64,000 bases of DNA from Pararhizobium_B sp963760965 (GCA_963760965.1 CAVXEW010000013.1:682001-746000), one strand, 5' to 3'. Positions 36,901 to 44,955 are shown, counted from the first letter of the stretch. The notes: generated from the sequence alone by a model not told the origin. A program made the numbers and translations.

Positions 36901-37584
36901 CGCGGCCACGTGGCGGACGTAGCGACGAAGGATCGGCGAGAGATAGGCGTCGACCACAGTCGTGTCGCCGCGGCCGACGAGCTTGGCGAGCGGGGAAACC
37001 TCATGGCTCGCGGAGACCTGGCCGAAGCCAAGTTCGCGGGCAAGCGCCGCTGCCTTCCGCTCATGCTCCGGGCTTTTCCATGCGTGCATGAAGACGATCG
37101 CGACGGCGTCGATGCCGGCCTCCTTCGCCGCCAGCAGTTCCGGTCGCAGGGCCTCGGGATCGAAAGCGCATTCCACGGTGCCGTCGGCGCGGACGCGCTC
37201 GTCCGCTTCGACGACCCGCTCATAGAGCTGTTCGGGCAGGACGATCTCCTTGGCGAAGATGTCGGGCCGGGCCTGATAGGCGATGCGAAGCGCGTCACGG
37301 AAGCCGCGTGTGACGACGAGCAGGGTGCGCTCGCCCTTGCGCTCGAGCAGGGCGTTCGTCGCGACGGTGGTGCCCATCTTCACCTCGCCTATGCGTGCGG
37401 GCGGTATGGCTTGCGAGGGCGCCAGCCCGAGGAGATCGCGAATGCCCTGTATTGCCGCATCCTCGTAGGCTTCCGGATTTTCCGAGAGCAGCTTGCGTTG
37501 CTGCAGGCCGCCATCGGGGGCACGGCCGACGATATCGGTGAACGTGCCGCCGCGATCGATCCAGAAGTCCCACTTGTCCGTCAT
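33955..37584 (-). CDS. Fused hydantoinase A/B-type 5-oxoprolinase
   Basis: Large ATP-dependent amidohydrolase, 1209 aa, matching fused 5-oxoprolinase (OPLAH) rather than split HyuA/HyuB. The N-terminal HyuA half starts with the ATP-site motif FWIDRGGTFTD (residues 7-17) and has GFDMGGTSTDVAH near 290. The C-terminal HyuB half (from about residue 690) includes NLFMAIAEQMGVTLQ and HHADVGGTAPGSM metal-site histidines. It opens 5-oxoproline to glutamate with ATP, or acts on a related hydantoin. ATG 37584 follows GGAAGG; longer in-frame starts lack a site. An unrelated long open frame on the opposite strand is a composition artefact. Confidence 0.93.
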   Translation of the reverse strand: MTDKWDFWIDRGGTFTDIVGRAPDGGLQQRKLLSENPEAYEDAAIQGIRDLLGLAPSQAIPPARIGEVKMGTTVATNALLERKGERTLLVVTRGFRDALRIAYQARPDIFAKEIVLPEQLYERVVEADERVRADGTVECAFDPEALRPELLAAKEAGIDAVAIVFMHAWKSPEHERKAAALARELGFGQVSASHEVSPLAKLVGRGDTTVVDAYLSPILRRYVRHVAAELGTRLGERAGPSLQFMMSSGGLTAAEMFQGKDAILSGPAGGVVGMVETARLAGFEKVIGFDMGGTSTDVAHSDGDYERAFDTEVAGVRIRAPMMRIHTVAAGGGSILHAEPGRFRVGPDSAGANPGPACYRRGGPLAVTDANVMLGKLQPDFFPAIFGPGQDEPLDVERVRAEFERLARESDDPRSPEELAEGFVTIAVENMANAIKKISVQRGYDVTRYLLNCFGGAGGQHACLVADALGMESILIHPFSGLLSAYGIGLATLFASRQQALVRTLDDRAGNAVAETISRLRDEVVDELRAQHVPAGEIDWRSLLHLRYDGTDTAIPVPFENGDFASARSAFERAHKAQFGFVYDDKPVVVEAVAVEAFDARPAGAPEPVCELQEIEAESGVTRPLFSGGRWHDARIFRRESLSPGNRITGPALLIEPNQTIVVEPGWRVEINERDHVLLRRHERKERSRPIGTREADPIMLEVFNNLFMAIAEQMGVTLQNTAYSVNIKERLDFSCAVFDREGRLVANAPHMPVHLGSMDRSVETVIRLNEGRIRPGDVFALNAPYNGGTHLPDITVVTPVFDDAKQRILFYVASRGHHADVGGTAPGSMTPLATTVDEEGVLIDNFLLVESGRFRERELSELLTDHPYPVRNVQQNIADLKAQIAANEKGVADLRKMVATFGLDVVEAYMGHVQDNAAESVARVISALSDCECEYPTDTGQVIRVKISVDRERREATVDFTGTSPAEKNNFNAPEPVTRAAVLYCFRVMVEGSIPMNAGCLRPIRIIVPEGSMLKPAYPAAVVAGNVETSQHVTNAIFAALGAMANSQGTMNNLTFGNDRYQYYETICSGSPPGYMNDGRGFDGTSGVHVHMTNSRLTDPEILEMRFPVLLEDFRIRQGSGGQGAFSAGDGTRRTIRFLERMDCAILSSHRKRPPAGIRGGGDGECGRTEVRRLDGTVEELDACDQTILEPGEAVMVTTPTSGGAGRR

Positions 37585-37791
37585 GCCCGATCCTTCCTTG
37601 CTGCCGGTCGGCTGTGCCCTCGCCGGCGGGCGGAGCCAAACGCCGGGCCCAGGCGGAAAGCGCGATGCCGCCGCGGCGCTCCCGGCAATGTTTCCTCGCG
37701 ATACAGCACGTGTTCCAGATATTCCAAATTCCGTCACATGTAACCCCGAACATGTTTCCAAGGCTGGGTAAATGCATCTTAGGAGAAGGTC

Positions 37792-37938
37792 ATGTATCGA
37801 GCCCTGCTAGTCTCACTTTCGGCCGCGTTCCTGCTCGGTCTTGCCGCCTGCAGCGACAATGGCGGCGGTGGAGGCGGCGCCTCCAACGGAACCGGAAGCT
37901 CGGGCACCCAGGAGCCGGCAACGCCTCCCAAGCAGTAG
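37792..37938 (+). CDS. Small lipoprotein
   Basis: Forty-eight-residue protein with a strong ribosome-binding site (AGGAGAAGG) 4 nt before the ATG. A 19-residue hydrophobic signal ends in LAAC, making Cys20 the lipidated residue. The mature part is a Gly/Ser/Thr/Pro-rich tail with six consecutive Gly. No aspartate follows directly after Cys (Ser-Asp), so sorting to the outer membrane is expected. It resembles small rhizobial envelope lipoproteins of unknown role. It precedes the TerB-J protein by 118 nt on the same strand. Confidence 0.75.
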   Translation: MYRALLVSLSAAFLLGLAACSDNGGGGGGASNGTGSSGTQEPATPPKQ

Positions 37939-38056
37939 GGGCGGCGTCCGGGTCGCCCGTCGCCTGCACGGTGGCGGACCGCGGCCGGGTCGACGGCATG
38001 TCGTGCCCCGGGAATCCGTTCTCGATTTCGGGTGCGAAATCGCTTAAACGGCTGTG

Positions 38057-38764
38057 ATGGCGATCTGGTCGAAAATACTGGACTATGTCGGCGAGACCGC
38101 GGGCGCGCTGTCCTCCGTGATAGAGGCGGTGCGGACGCGGCTTTCGGGCGACCCGGAAACGCGCCGGAAGGTGGCGTTCTCGATCGCGATGATCGCGTTG
38201 TCGGCCAAGATGGCGAAGGCCGACGGCGTGGTCACGCGCGACGAGGTGCAGGCCTTCCGCGAGATCTTCGAGATTCCGGCGAGCGAGGCGAACAACGTCG
38301 CACGGCTCTACAATCTCGCAAAGCGGGACATCGCCGGGTATCGCGCCTATGCCGGCCGGCTGGCCACTCTCTGCGCCGCCGGGGAGCCGGGCTGTTCGAT
38401 ACTCGAGGACATCATCGACGGACTGTTCCACATAGCCAAGGCCGACGGCGTCCTGCACGACAAGGAAATGGCGTTCCTGGCCGACATAGCGGACATATTC
38501 GGCATCGACGGGGAACGCTTCGAGCAGATCGCCGCGCGCCATGTCCGTCGCGAGGACGTCGATCCCTACAGGGTGCTCGGGATAGACCGTGGCGCCGATC
38601 TCGACGAGGTGAAGCGCCGCTATCGCCGCCTTGTCGCCGAAAATCATCCGGATCGCATGGTCGCGCGCGGCGTGCCGCAGGAATTCATGGCGATCGCCAA
38701 CGACCGGATGGCGGCGCTCAATGCCGCCTACGAGGCGATCGAGCGCGAACGGCGCGCTGCATGA
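38057..38764 (+). CDS. TerB and J-domain protein (DjlA-like)
   Basis: Cytosolic or membrane-associated co-chaperone, 235 aa. A TerB-like alpha-helical domain (about residues 35-155; acidic motifs KADGVVTRDE and KADGVLHDKE) is followed by a C-terminal J domain (about 168-235) with the Hsp70-stimulating HPD at His197-Asp199. This order matches DjlA, but the N-terminal membrane helix of E. coli DjlA is not obvious. ATG 38057 is preferred over GTG 38054. Its stop overlaps the amidase start by 4 nt, coupling a DnaK co-chaperone to a wall amidase. Confidence 0.88.
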   Translation: MAIWSKILDYVGETAGALSSVIEAVRTRLSGDPETRRKVAFSIAMIALSAKMAKADGVVTRDEVQAFREIFEIPASEANNVARLYNLAKRDIAGYRAYAGRLATLCAAGEPGCSILEDIIDGLFHIAKADGVLHDKEMAFLADIADIFGIDGERFEQIAARHVRREDVDPYRVLGIDRGADLDEVKRRYRRLVAENHPDRMVARGVPQEFMAIANDRMAALNAAYEAIERERRAA

Positions 38765-39522
38765 CGCTTCGCAAGCCGGATTTCGCCGGCGCACTCGTAA
38801 CGCCATCGGCCAACCACGGGCCGCGCAACGGCCTGCAGAGACCGGACATGCTTCTCCTGCACTACACCGGCATGGGCACGGGGACCGGCGCGCTCGAATG
38901 GCTCTGCAGCCCGGAAAGCCAGGTCTCCGCGCACTATTTCGTCTTCGAGGACGGAGTTGTCCACCAGCTCGTGCCCGAGAGCCTTCGTGCATGGCACGCG
39001 GGAAAAAGCTTCTGGCACGGCGAAAGAGACATCAATTCCCGCTCGATCGGGATCGAGATCGTCAACCCGGGCCACGACGGAGGCTATCCGGACTTTCCCG
39101 AGGCGCAGATTGCCGCCGTGACCGAACTCTGCCGCGACTGTATCGGCCGCTGGAGCATCCCGGCCGAACGCGTCCTTGCGCACAGCGACGTCGCGCCCCG
39201 CCGGAAGGCCGACCCCGGCGAGAAATTTCCCTGGGCGACGCTGCATGCCGCCGGGGTCGGCCACTGGGTGCCTCCAGGCGAAATTCGCTCCGGGCGCTAC
39301 TTTCAGCAGGGCGAGAGCGGCCAGCCCATCGAGGCGCTTCAGTCACTCCTCGCTCTCTATGGCTATGACGTCGATATAACTGGATTGTTCGACGATGCGA
39401 CCGCCGCCGCGGTGCGGGCGTTCCAGCGGCATTTCCGGCCCGCCCGGGTCGACGGCATCGCCGACGCGTCGACCATCGAGACGCTGCACCGGCTGCTTTC
39501 CGCACTGCCGGAATACCGCTGA
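38761..39522 (+). CDS. N-acetylmuramoyl-L-alanine amidase (AmiD-like)
   Basis: Zinc amidase_2 protein, 253 aa. Metal ligands are His34 (LLLHYTGMG) and His141 (LAHSDVAP) with Asp151; catalytic Glu99 lies in GIEIVNPG. A C-terminal PG_binding_1 domain spans about residues 185-250. No signal peptide is visible, so it may act in cytoplasmic recycling (AmpD-like) or be exported by another route. Starts within the stop of the TerB-J gene (ATGA). A weak hairpin with TTTT at 39528-39548 follows. Confidence 0.92.
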   Translation: MTLRKPDFAGALVTPSANHGPRNGLQRPDMLLLHYTGMGTGTGALEWLCSPESQVSAHYFVFEDGVVHQLVPESLRAWHAGKSFWHGERDINSRSIGIEIVNPGHDGGYPDFPEAQIAAVTELCRDCIGRWSIPAERVLAHSDVAPRRKADPGEKFPWATLHAAGVGHWVPPGEIRSGRYFQQGESGQPIEALQSLLALYGYDVDITGLFDDATAAAVRAFQRHFRPARVDGIADASTIETLHRLLSALPEYR

Positions 39523-39527
39523 CATGC

Positions 39528-39548
39528 CGGCGGCGCACGCCGTCTTTT
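39528..39548 (+). terminator. Weak hairpin plus T4 after the amidase gene
   Basis: CGGCG-GCGCA-CGCCG followed by TC and four T residues, 6 nt after the stop. Short stem, but correctly placed for an intrinsic terminator. Confidence 0.35.
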
Positions 39549-39746
39549 CCGGCCGAGCTTACGCTCTGTAAGGTTTTGTTATTGCGCCGCCACATTTGGG
39601 CCAGTTCCGGCCCTATACCTCCCGCCATCGCGGATCACGCGGCGCTGCGAGGGACGGCTCTCGCCGCGCGCGGATCGACAAAAGAGGGTCGGGGGCCGGA
39701 GCAAGCCATCGAGCAGCGGGTCCTCGAACAGGCGGAGTAGACCCGT

Positions 39747-40289
39747 ATGCGGAAAGTTGGTGCTGCCATCTTGGCGGCAGGGATAACTGTTGCGTTCATC
39801 AACCTGCAGGACCGCGCGTTCGCGCACGGCGTCCTGAGCCCGAGGGAAGTCGCGACGGCCAGTGTGGACAACATGACGACCGGTTCCATTCCCGACGAGG
39901 GCGGGCTGGACAGCGGGATCAAGGGTCCCTACGCGGCGCTGATCACGCGCTATGCAGAGAAGTTCGACGTCTCTCCGGAACTGGCAGATGCTGTCGTACG
40001 CATCGAGAGCAGGTACGATCCGAAGGCGCGCGGCAAGGCAGGGGAAATCGGGCTTATGCAGATCAAGCCGGCGACGGCGCGCCTGATGGGGTATCGAGGC
40101 TCGGTCCGCGGGCTCTACAGGCCGGAAACCAACATCCTGTACGGAATGAAGTATCTTGCCGCTGCGCAGGAACTCGGCGACGGAACGACGTGCAGTACCA
40201 TCCTGAAATACAACGCCGGCCACGGCGCAAAGCGCATGAACCCGGTTTCGAAGCGGTATTGCGAGCGTGTCCTGAGCTACATCGACTGA
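39747..40289 (+). CDS. SLT-type lytic transglycosylase
   Basis: Small soluble lytic transglycosylase-like protein, 180 aa. An N-terminal signal or anchor segment (residues about 4-26, ends AFA) is followed by a 30-residue linker and an SLT domain. Catalytic Glu87 lies in VVRIESRYDP, followed by GEIGLMQIKPATARLMG and the YNAGHG motif. It cleaves peptidoglycan glycan chains in the periplasm; small members of this type often open the wall for secretion machines, but none is nearby. Third muralytic gene of the window. Followed by a strong hairpin at 40357-40385. Confidence 0.92.
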   Translation: MRKVGAAILAAGITVAFINLQDRAFAHGVLSPREVATASVDNMTTGSIPDEGGLDSGIKGPYAALITRYAEKFDVSPELADAVVRIESRYDPKARGKAGEIGLMQIKPATARLMGYRGSVRGLYRPETNILYGMKYLAAAQELGDGTTCSTILKYNAGHGAKRMNPVSKRYCERVLSYID

Positions 40290-40356
40290 CCGTAGCGGCG
40301 AAGCAATCGTGCGGAACTACGTCCATGTGAGGGGTTTCGCCAGGACTGAGGCAGCA

Positions 40357-40385
40357 GGGCCGGGTCACGTTCGCGTGCCCGGCCC
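40357..40385 (+). terminator. Strong UUCG hairpin upstream of rnpB
   Basis: Stem GGGCCGG-G-CACG / CGTG-C-CCGGCCC with one bulged T and a TTCG tetraloop (40370-40373). It lies 67 nt after the lytic transglycosylase stop. No T-tract follows, so it may terminate by structure or insulate rnpB. Confidence 0.5.
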
Positions 40386-40460
40386 GACTATTGCCGGATG
40401 GCGGGTTCGCGGCCAGGTGCTTTGTGCTGGAAATGCGCTCTCGGCTCCTGTATGCGAAAG

Positions 40461-40865
40461 CCCGCCAGTCGGCCGGGCAGCCGCGCCGCGCAATCGCCGA
40501 AAGGCAGCGCGGTGAGGAAAGTCCGGGCTCCATGGAAACACGGTGCCGGATAACGTCCGGCGGGGGGAACCCCAGGGAAAGTGCCACAGAAAGCAAACCG
40601 CCCCTTAGGGGGCAAGGGTGAAAGGGTGGGGTAAGAGCCCACCGCGTCTCCGGCAACGGCGACGGCATGGCAAACCCCACCGGGAGCAAGACCGAATAGG
40701 AACGACATGGGGCGCCGAAAGGCGTCCCGGCCTGTTTCCGGGCTCGTCGTTCGGGTAGGTTGCAGGAGGCGGCGCGCGAGCGTCGTCCCAGATGAATGGC
40801 TGCCACGTTTCCGCTGCTTCGGCACGGAAGCCATACAGAACCCGGCTTACAGGCCGACTGGCTTT
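40461..40865 (+). ncRNA. rnpB: RNase P RNA (bacterial type A)
   Basis: Catalytic RNA of RNase P, which trims the 5' ends of tRNA precursors. The P1 helix is explicit: GCCAGTCGGCC (40464-40474) pairs perfectly with GGCCGACTGGC (40852-40862). The universally conserved GAGGAAAGTCCGGGCTCC lies at 40514-40531, and the 3' core ACAGAACCCGGCTTA at 40835-40849. The P4-forming and CCACAGAAA/GGGTAAGAGCCCACCG core segments fall between. The length of about 400 nt is usual. Ends are estimated from P1, plus or minus about 5 nt; T4 follows P1. Confidence 0.96.
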
Positions 40866-41222
40866 TCGTCGGCCCACCGCGCAACCGGGCCGTCATGGCG
40901 CGGACGCGGAAATCTCTGATTTTCCGACGCGAATCCGCCGATCCTAACCAAACATTAAGCTTAACCGGTCATGAATGGGTGGCTTGTGATCGACTGCCGG
41001 AATCCGCCCTGTCCCATTGACGCCCAAGAATTCCCATGTTATCCCAAAACCATCAGATCCAGAGGCAAAGCGCCGCCTTTCCAGAAGGAAAATCCGGGCG
41101 GTCTGGCGAGTGGCACCGAAGCGCGCCTTCCGGGCGTGCCGGCTGGCCGTGCGCATCTGGTTCGCGTGTTGCCGGGGGTGGCGTGAGATGTTGCTGCGGG
41201 GCGAGGGCGGCGGAGACAGGAT
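40866..41222. other. 357-nt control region upstream of the dcw cluster
   Basis: No gene is seen between rnpB and mraZ. The left part is AT-richer than average (40945-41050). It contains the four-repeat MraZ operator at 41013-41046 and a palindromic TTAAGCTTAA at 40955-40964. The right part (41080-41210) is GC-rich and could be a long mRNA leader. Confidence 0.65.
41013..41046 (-). promoter_or_regulatory. MraZ operator: four TGGG repeats at 10-bp spacing
   Basis: CCCA occurs at 41013, 41023, 41033 and 41043, exactly one helical turn apart, so the minus strand carries four TGGG repeats. MraZ of E. coli binds TGGGN repeats separated by 5 nt upstream of mraZ, the same 10-bp period. The array lies 177 nt before the mraZ start. 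Its orientation is opposite to transcription, which is unusual, but MraZ rings should bind either way. Confidence 0.8.
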
Positions 41223-41663
41223 TTGAACCGGTTTCTGTCGAACGCGACGAACAGGATCGACGCCAAGGGGCGGGTGTCCGTACCCGCGGCGTTCCGGACG
41301 GTGCTGTCGCGTCTCGACATCCGCGAGCTCTACTGCCTGCAGGATTTCGTGTTTCCGGCCATCAGCGTCGGCGGACCGGACCTGCTGGAGCACTACGAGC
41401 GGCAGATCGAGGCGCTGGATCCGTTTTCGGAGGAGGCCAGCCGGCTGTCGCTGCTGGTGCATGGCGGCGGTGTGTTCGCGAAGCTGGACGGCGAGGGGCG
41501 CCTGATGGTCACGGACTTCATGCGCTCCTTCACGGGGATCGATGCGGAAGTCGCCTTCGTCGGACGGGGGCGCTACTTCCAGCTCTGGGATCCGAAGACG
41601 TTCGAGGAAGCGGCTTCGGTGGCACGACGGGAAAGGGCGGTCGGCGGGGTTCCGTCCGCCTAG
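41223..41663 (+). CDS. mraZ: Transcriptional regulator MraZ
   Basis: First gene of the division and cell-wall cluster, 146 aa. Two SpoVT-AbrB-type domains, each with the DARGRV-like element (IDAKGRVSVPAAFR near residue 11 and LDGEGRLMVTDFMR near 82). MraZ forms rings that repress the dcw promoter. The start is TTG, placed by the conserved N-terminus (NRFLSNATNRIDAKGR), with GGCGGAGA upstream; no better ATG exists. The operator at 41013-41046 fits autoregulation. rsmH follows 14 nt later. Confidence 0.95.
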   Translation: MNRFLSNATNRIDAKGRVSVPAAFRTVLSRLDIRELYCLQDFVFPAISVGGPDLLEHYERQIEALDPFSEEASRLSLLVHGGGVFAKLDGEGRLMVTDFMRSFTGIDAEVAFVGRGRYFQLWDPKTFEEAASVARRERAVGGVPSA

Positions 41664-41677
41664 AACGGAGAAGCGGG

Positions 41678-42706
41678 ATGATGGCGGACCCTGGCGGTGG
41701 AGCATCTGGCGCCAGTGGCGGACCGGTTCGTCACATTCCGGTTCTTCTCCCGGAGGTTCTTGCCTCGCTCGAGCCGGCGCCCGGAAAGATCATCCTCGAC
41801 GGAACGTTCGGGGCCGGCGGCTATGCGCGGGCCATCCTGGATGCCGGCGCCAAGGTCATTGCGCTCGACCGCGATCCCGACGCGATCTCGGCGGCCGGCG
41901 AGATGGTGGCTGCCAGCGGCGGGCGCCTGCAGCTCGTCCATGACCGCTTCTCCAACATTGCCAAACATGCGCCGGCGGACGGGCTCGACGGGGTCGTGCT
42001 CGATATCGGCGTTTCCTCGATGCAGATCGACGAGGCCGGGCGTGGCTTCTCGTTCCGGGGCGACGGCCCGCTCGACATGCGCATGGAGCGTGCCGGGCCG
42101 TCCGCCGCCGACGTCGTCAACACGCTGAAGGCAGGCGATCTCGCCCGGATCTTCGGCTTCCTGGGCGAGGAAAAGCGGGCCGGCCGCATAGCGCGGGCCA
42201 TAGAGAGCCAGCGATCGAGGGCGCCGTTCCGTACGACCCGCGAACTCGCCGGCCTGATCGAGACGGTCACGCCGCGGCGCGCCACGGACAAGATCCACCC
42301 CGCGACGCGTGTCTTCCAGGCGTTGCGCATCTACGTCAACGACGAGCTGGGAGAGCTGGCGAGGGCGCTTCTCGCCGCCGAACAGGTCCTGAGGCCGGGA
42401 GGCCGGCTCGTGGTGGTCACCTTCCATTCGCTCGAGGACCGCATCGTCAAGCGTTTCCTGCAGGACCGCTCCGGCAAGGCCGGCGGCTCGCGCCACATGC
42501 CGCAGGTCATGCCTCGCGCCGCGACCTTCGTCCAGGCCGGCAAGCCCATGATCGCCGCCGGAGAGGACGAGGCTGCGGCCAATCCGCGGGCCCGTTCGGC
42601 AAAGCTCAGGGCGGCCGTCAGGACCGAGGCGCCGGCAGAGGGGTCCGGCGGCATGTCGATATTCGGGCTTCCCGATCTCGTGCCACTTTCCAATCTCGGA
42701 GGCTGA
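41678..42706 (+). CDS. rsmH: 16S rRNA (cytosine-1402-N4)-methyltransferase RsmH
   Basis: Formerly MraW, 342 aa. Methylates N4 of C1402 in 16S rRNA at the ribosomal P site. SAM-binding DGTFGAGGYARAIL motif near residue 41, then LDIGVSSMQID, the conserved RGFSF-DGPLDMRM block, and the C-terminal VVVTFHSLEDRIVKRF. ATG 41678 lies 7 nt after GGAG; a second ATG directly follows. A much longer upstream open frame overlaps mraZ and is not real coding. Standard position behind mraZ. Confidence 0.96.
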   Translation: MMADPGGGASGASGGPVRHIPVLLPEVLASLEPAPGKIILDGTFGAGGYARAILDAGAKVIALDRDPDAISAAGEMVAASGGRLQLVHDRFSNIAKHAPADGLDGVVLDIGVSSMQIDEAGRGFSFRGDGPLDMRMERAGPSAADVVNTLKAGDLARIFGFLGEEKRAGRIARAIESQRSRAPFRTTRELAGLIETVTPRRATDKIHPATRVFQALRIYVNDELGELARALLAAEQVLRPGGRLVVVTFHSLEDRIVKRFLQDRSGKAGGSRHMPQVMPRAATFVQAGKPMIAAGEDEAAANPRARSAKLRAAVRTEAPAEGSGGMSIFGLPDLVPLSNLGG

Positions 42707-42712
42707 ACCGTC

Positions 42713-43102
42713 ATGCTGCGCACCCTCGATGTGGCTCTCATCGGCGTGATGGTCGCGGCCGCCGCCTTCACCTACCAGGTCAAGCAGCGTGCCGAGAGGC
42801 AGGTGGAGGAGATCCACCAGCTCGAGGCCCGGATACGGCTGCAGGAAGGGACGATCGACCTGCTGAAGGCCGACTGGAGCGTGCTCACGCAGCCCTCGCG
42901 GCTTCAGAAGCTGATCACCGCCTACCAGTCGCAGCTTGGCCTCGAGACCATCCAGCCGACACAGGTGGCGACGCTCAACGACCTGCCGAGCTATCCCAAG
43001 CCGGCCGACCCGCCCGTGCCTTCGCTGTCGCCGAATGCGCCGCCCGCAGTCGCCAGGGCTGTCCCTCCCGTCGATACGACGGCAACCGGATCGGTGCGCT
43101 GA
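42713..43102 (+). CDS. ftsL: Cell division protein FtsL
   Basis: Bitopic division protein, 129 aa. One membrane helix (about residues 5-24) is followed by a periplasmic coiled coil (about 26-60; heptad-rich QRAERQVEEIHQLEARIRLQE) and a Pro-rich C-terminal tail. FtsL forms the FtsQLB complex that activates FtsWI septal synthesis. Identification rests on topology and position between rsmH and ftsI, as FtsL sequences are poorly conserved. Overlaps ftsI by 1 nt. Confidence 0.88.
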   Translation: MLRTLDVALIGVMVAAAAFTYQVKQRAERQVEEIHQLEARIRLQEGTIDLLKADWSVLTQPSRLQKLITAYQSQLGLETIQPTQVATLNDLPSYPKPADPPVPSLSPNAPPAVARAVPPVDTTATGSVR

Positions 43103-44895
43103 TGTCCTTCCTTTCCCGCGTCGTCGCCCTCAACCGCAAGGCGGTCGTCCGAATGCGGACCGAGCGGTGGGGTGCCACCTCCGACTCCGGCCGGATTTCG
43201 GTCGAGGGCGTGCGCAAGCTCAACGGCGTGCAGACCAGGAACCGCATCCTCGTCCTGATGTTCGGGTTCCTGGCGCTCTACGGCGTCGTCGGCGGACGAA
43301 TGATGCAGCTCGGCCTGCAGCGCGAACAGACGACGGCGAGCATCCCGCCGCCCAACCGGCTGCTCGCCTCGCGGCCCGATATCGTCGACCGCAACGGACG
43401 CGTGCTGGCAACCGACATCCGGACCGTCTCGCTCTACGCCGAACCGCGCAAGATCGTCGATGTCGACGATGCCGTCGAGAAGCTGTCGACCGTCCTGCCG
43501 GACCTCGACCGCAAGGAGGTCTACCGCAGGCTCACCTCCGATTCGGCCTTCCAGTGGCTCCGGCGCCAGCTGACGCCGAAGCAGCAGAGCCAGATCCTGG
43601 CGCTCGGCATTCCCGGCATCGGCTTCCGGCCCGAGACGCGGCGCTTCTACCCGAGCGGCACCACCGCCTCGCATGTCGTCGGCTTCGTCAACATCGACAA
43701 CAAGGGCATTGCCGGGATGGAGCAATACATCGACAGCCAGGGGCTGTCCGCCCTTGCCGATGCCGGCATGACCGTCAGCCAGAAGCTCCAGCCATTCCGG
43801 CTGTCGCTCGACCTGAGGGTCCAGCATATCGTGCGTGACGTCCTGGAAGCCGGCATGGAGCGCTACCAGTCCGTCGGTGCGGCCGCGGTCGTCCTCAACG
43901 CCAACACGGGAGAGGTCGTCGCCCTCGCATCGGTGCCGGACTTCGATCCGAACGATCCCGTCGACGCACTGAAGAAGGATCGGCTGAATCGCATGACGGC
44001 CGGCACCTACGAGATGGGTTCGACCTTCAAGACATTCACCTCGGCCATGGCGCTCGACACCGGTACGTCCAACATGAACAGCGTGTTCGACGTTTCTCAC
44101 CCGTTCCGCATCGACGGGTTCACCATCCATGACTTCGACCGTGAGCCGGGACACCTGACCGTCCCGCAGGTCTTCATATACTCCTCCAACATCGGCTCGG
44201 CCCAGGAGGCCTTGCGCGTGGGGGTCGAGGGCCATGAGGCGTTCCTGAAGAAGCTCGGCCTGCTGACGCGGCTCCACACCGAACTGCCGGAGGTAGCGGC
44301 GCCGATCGTCCCCAAGAACTGGAAGCGGATCACGTCGGTCACCGTCGCCTTCGGGCACGGCGTCTCGGTCACCCCGCTTCAGGAAGCGGCCGCGGCCGCC
44401 TCGGTCCTCAACGGCGGCTACTACATGAATCCGACATTCCTGCCACGCACGGAAGCCGAGGCGCACGCCACGGCAAAACGCGTGATCAAGGCGAAGACGT
44501 CCGACGAGATGCGCTACCTCTATCGGCTCAACGTCCTTCACGGCTCCGGCGGCAACGCGGACGTCCAGGGGTATCGGGTCGGAGGCAAGACAGGCACGGC
44601 GGACAAGGTGGAGAACGGCCGCTATTCCAAGAAGAAGAACTTCACCGACTTCATGGCGGCCTTTCCGATGGACGACCCGAAATACGTGGTGCTCGTCTGC
44701 GTCGACGAGCCGAAGCCGACCAAGACGAAATACGGCTTTACCGCCGGCATGAACGCCGCGCCGATGGCCGGCGAGATCATCCGCCGTGCTGCGCCGGCGC
44801 TCGGCGTGGCGCCGAAATTCGGCGACAACAGCGCCGCGGCACTGCTCGAACAGGGGAAAGGTAATGGGGACGGCGCCTCGCGCGTGACGTTTTGA
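43102..44895 (+). CDS. ftsI: Septal peptidoglycan transpeptidase FtsI (PBP3)
   Basis: Class B penicillin-binding protein, 597 aa. An N-terminal cytoplasmic tail and one membrane helix (about residues 50-70) are followed by the pedestal domain (from RPDIVDRNG) and the transpeptidase domain. Active-site motifs: Ser307-x-x-Lys310 (GSTFK), SSN (YSSNIGS) and KTG (GGKTGTADK). It crosslinks septal peptidoglycan together with the FtsW polymerase encoded downstream. Starts on the last base of the ftsL stop. Confidence 0.97.
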   Translation: MSFLSRVVALNRKAVVRMRTERWGATSDSGRISVEGVRKLNGVQTRNRILVLMFGFLALYGVVGGRMMQLGLQREQTTASIPPPNRLLASRPDIVDRNGRVLATDIRTVSLYAEPRKIVDVDDAVEKLSTVLPDLDRKEVYRRLTSDSAFQWLRRQLTPKQQSQILALGIPGIGFRPETRRFYPSGTTASHVVGFVNIDNKGIAGMEQYIDSQGLSALADAGMTVSQKLQPFRLSLDLRVQHIVRDVLEAGMERYQSVGAAAVVLNANTGEVVALASVPDFDPNDPVDALKKDRLNRMTAGTYEMGSTFKTFTSAMALDTGTSNMNSVFDVSHPFRIDGFTIHDFDREPGHLTVPQVFIYSSNIGSAQEALRVGVEGHEAFLKKLGLLTRLHTELPEVAAPIVPKNWKRITSVTVAFGHGVSVTPLQEAAAAASVLNGGYYMNPTFLPRTEAEAHATAKRVIKAKTSDEMRYLYRLNVLHGSGGNADVQGYRVGGKTGTADKVENGRYSKKKNFTDFMAAFPMDDPKYVVLVCVDEPKPTKTKYGFTAGMNAAPMAGEIIRRAAPALGVAPKFGDNSAAALLEQGKGNGDGASRVTF

Positions 44896-44955
44896 TCGGT
44901 CAACAGGTACAATCCTGCGATTCGCGACGGCGCGGATCGCTGAGAGAGAGATGAC

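Noticed and set aside
33739..37743. A 1334-codon open frame on the plus strand, antisense to the 5-oxoprolinase
   Set aside because: High GC leaves antisense frames open by chance. The translation is Arg/Gly/Asp-rich without family motifs, while the opposite strand encodes a complete, recognisable enzyme.
40510..40900. Open frames on both strands over the rnpB region
   Set aside because: The region folds as RNase P RNA with all conserved core sequences, so these frames are not coding.
40955..40964. TTAAGCTTAA as a CtrA binding site upstream of the dcw cluster
   Set aside because: CtrA full sites need TTAA-N7-TTAA; here the two TTAA are separated by 2 nt only.
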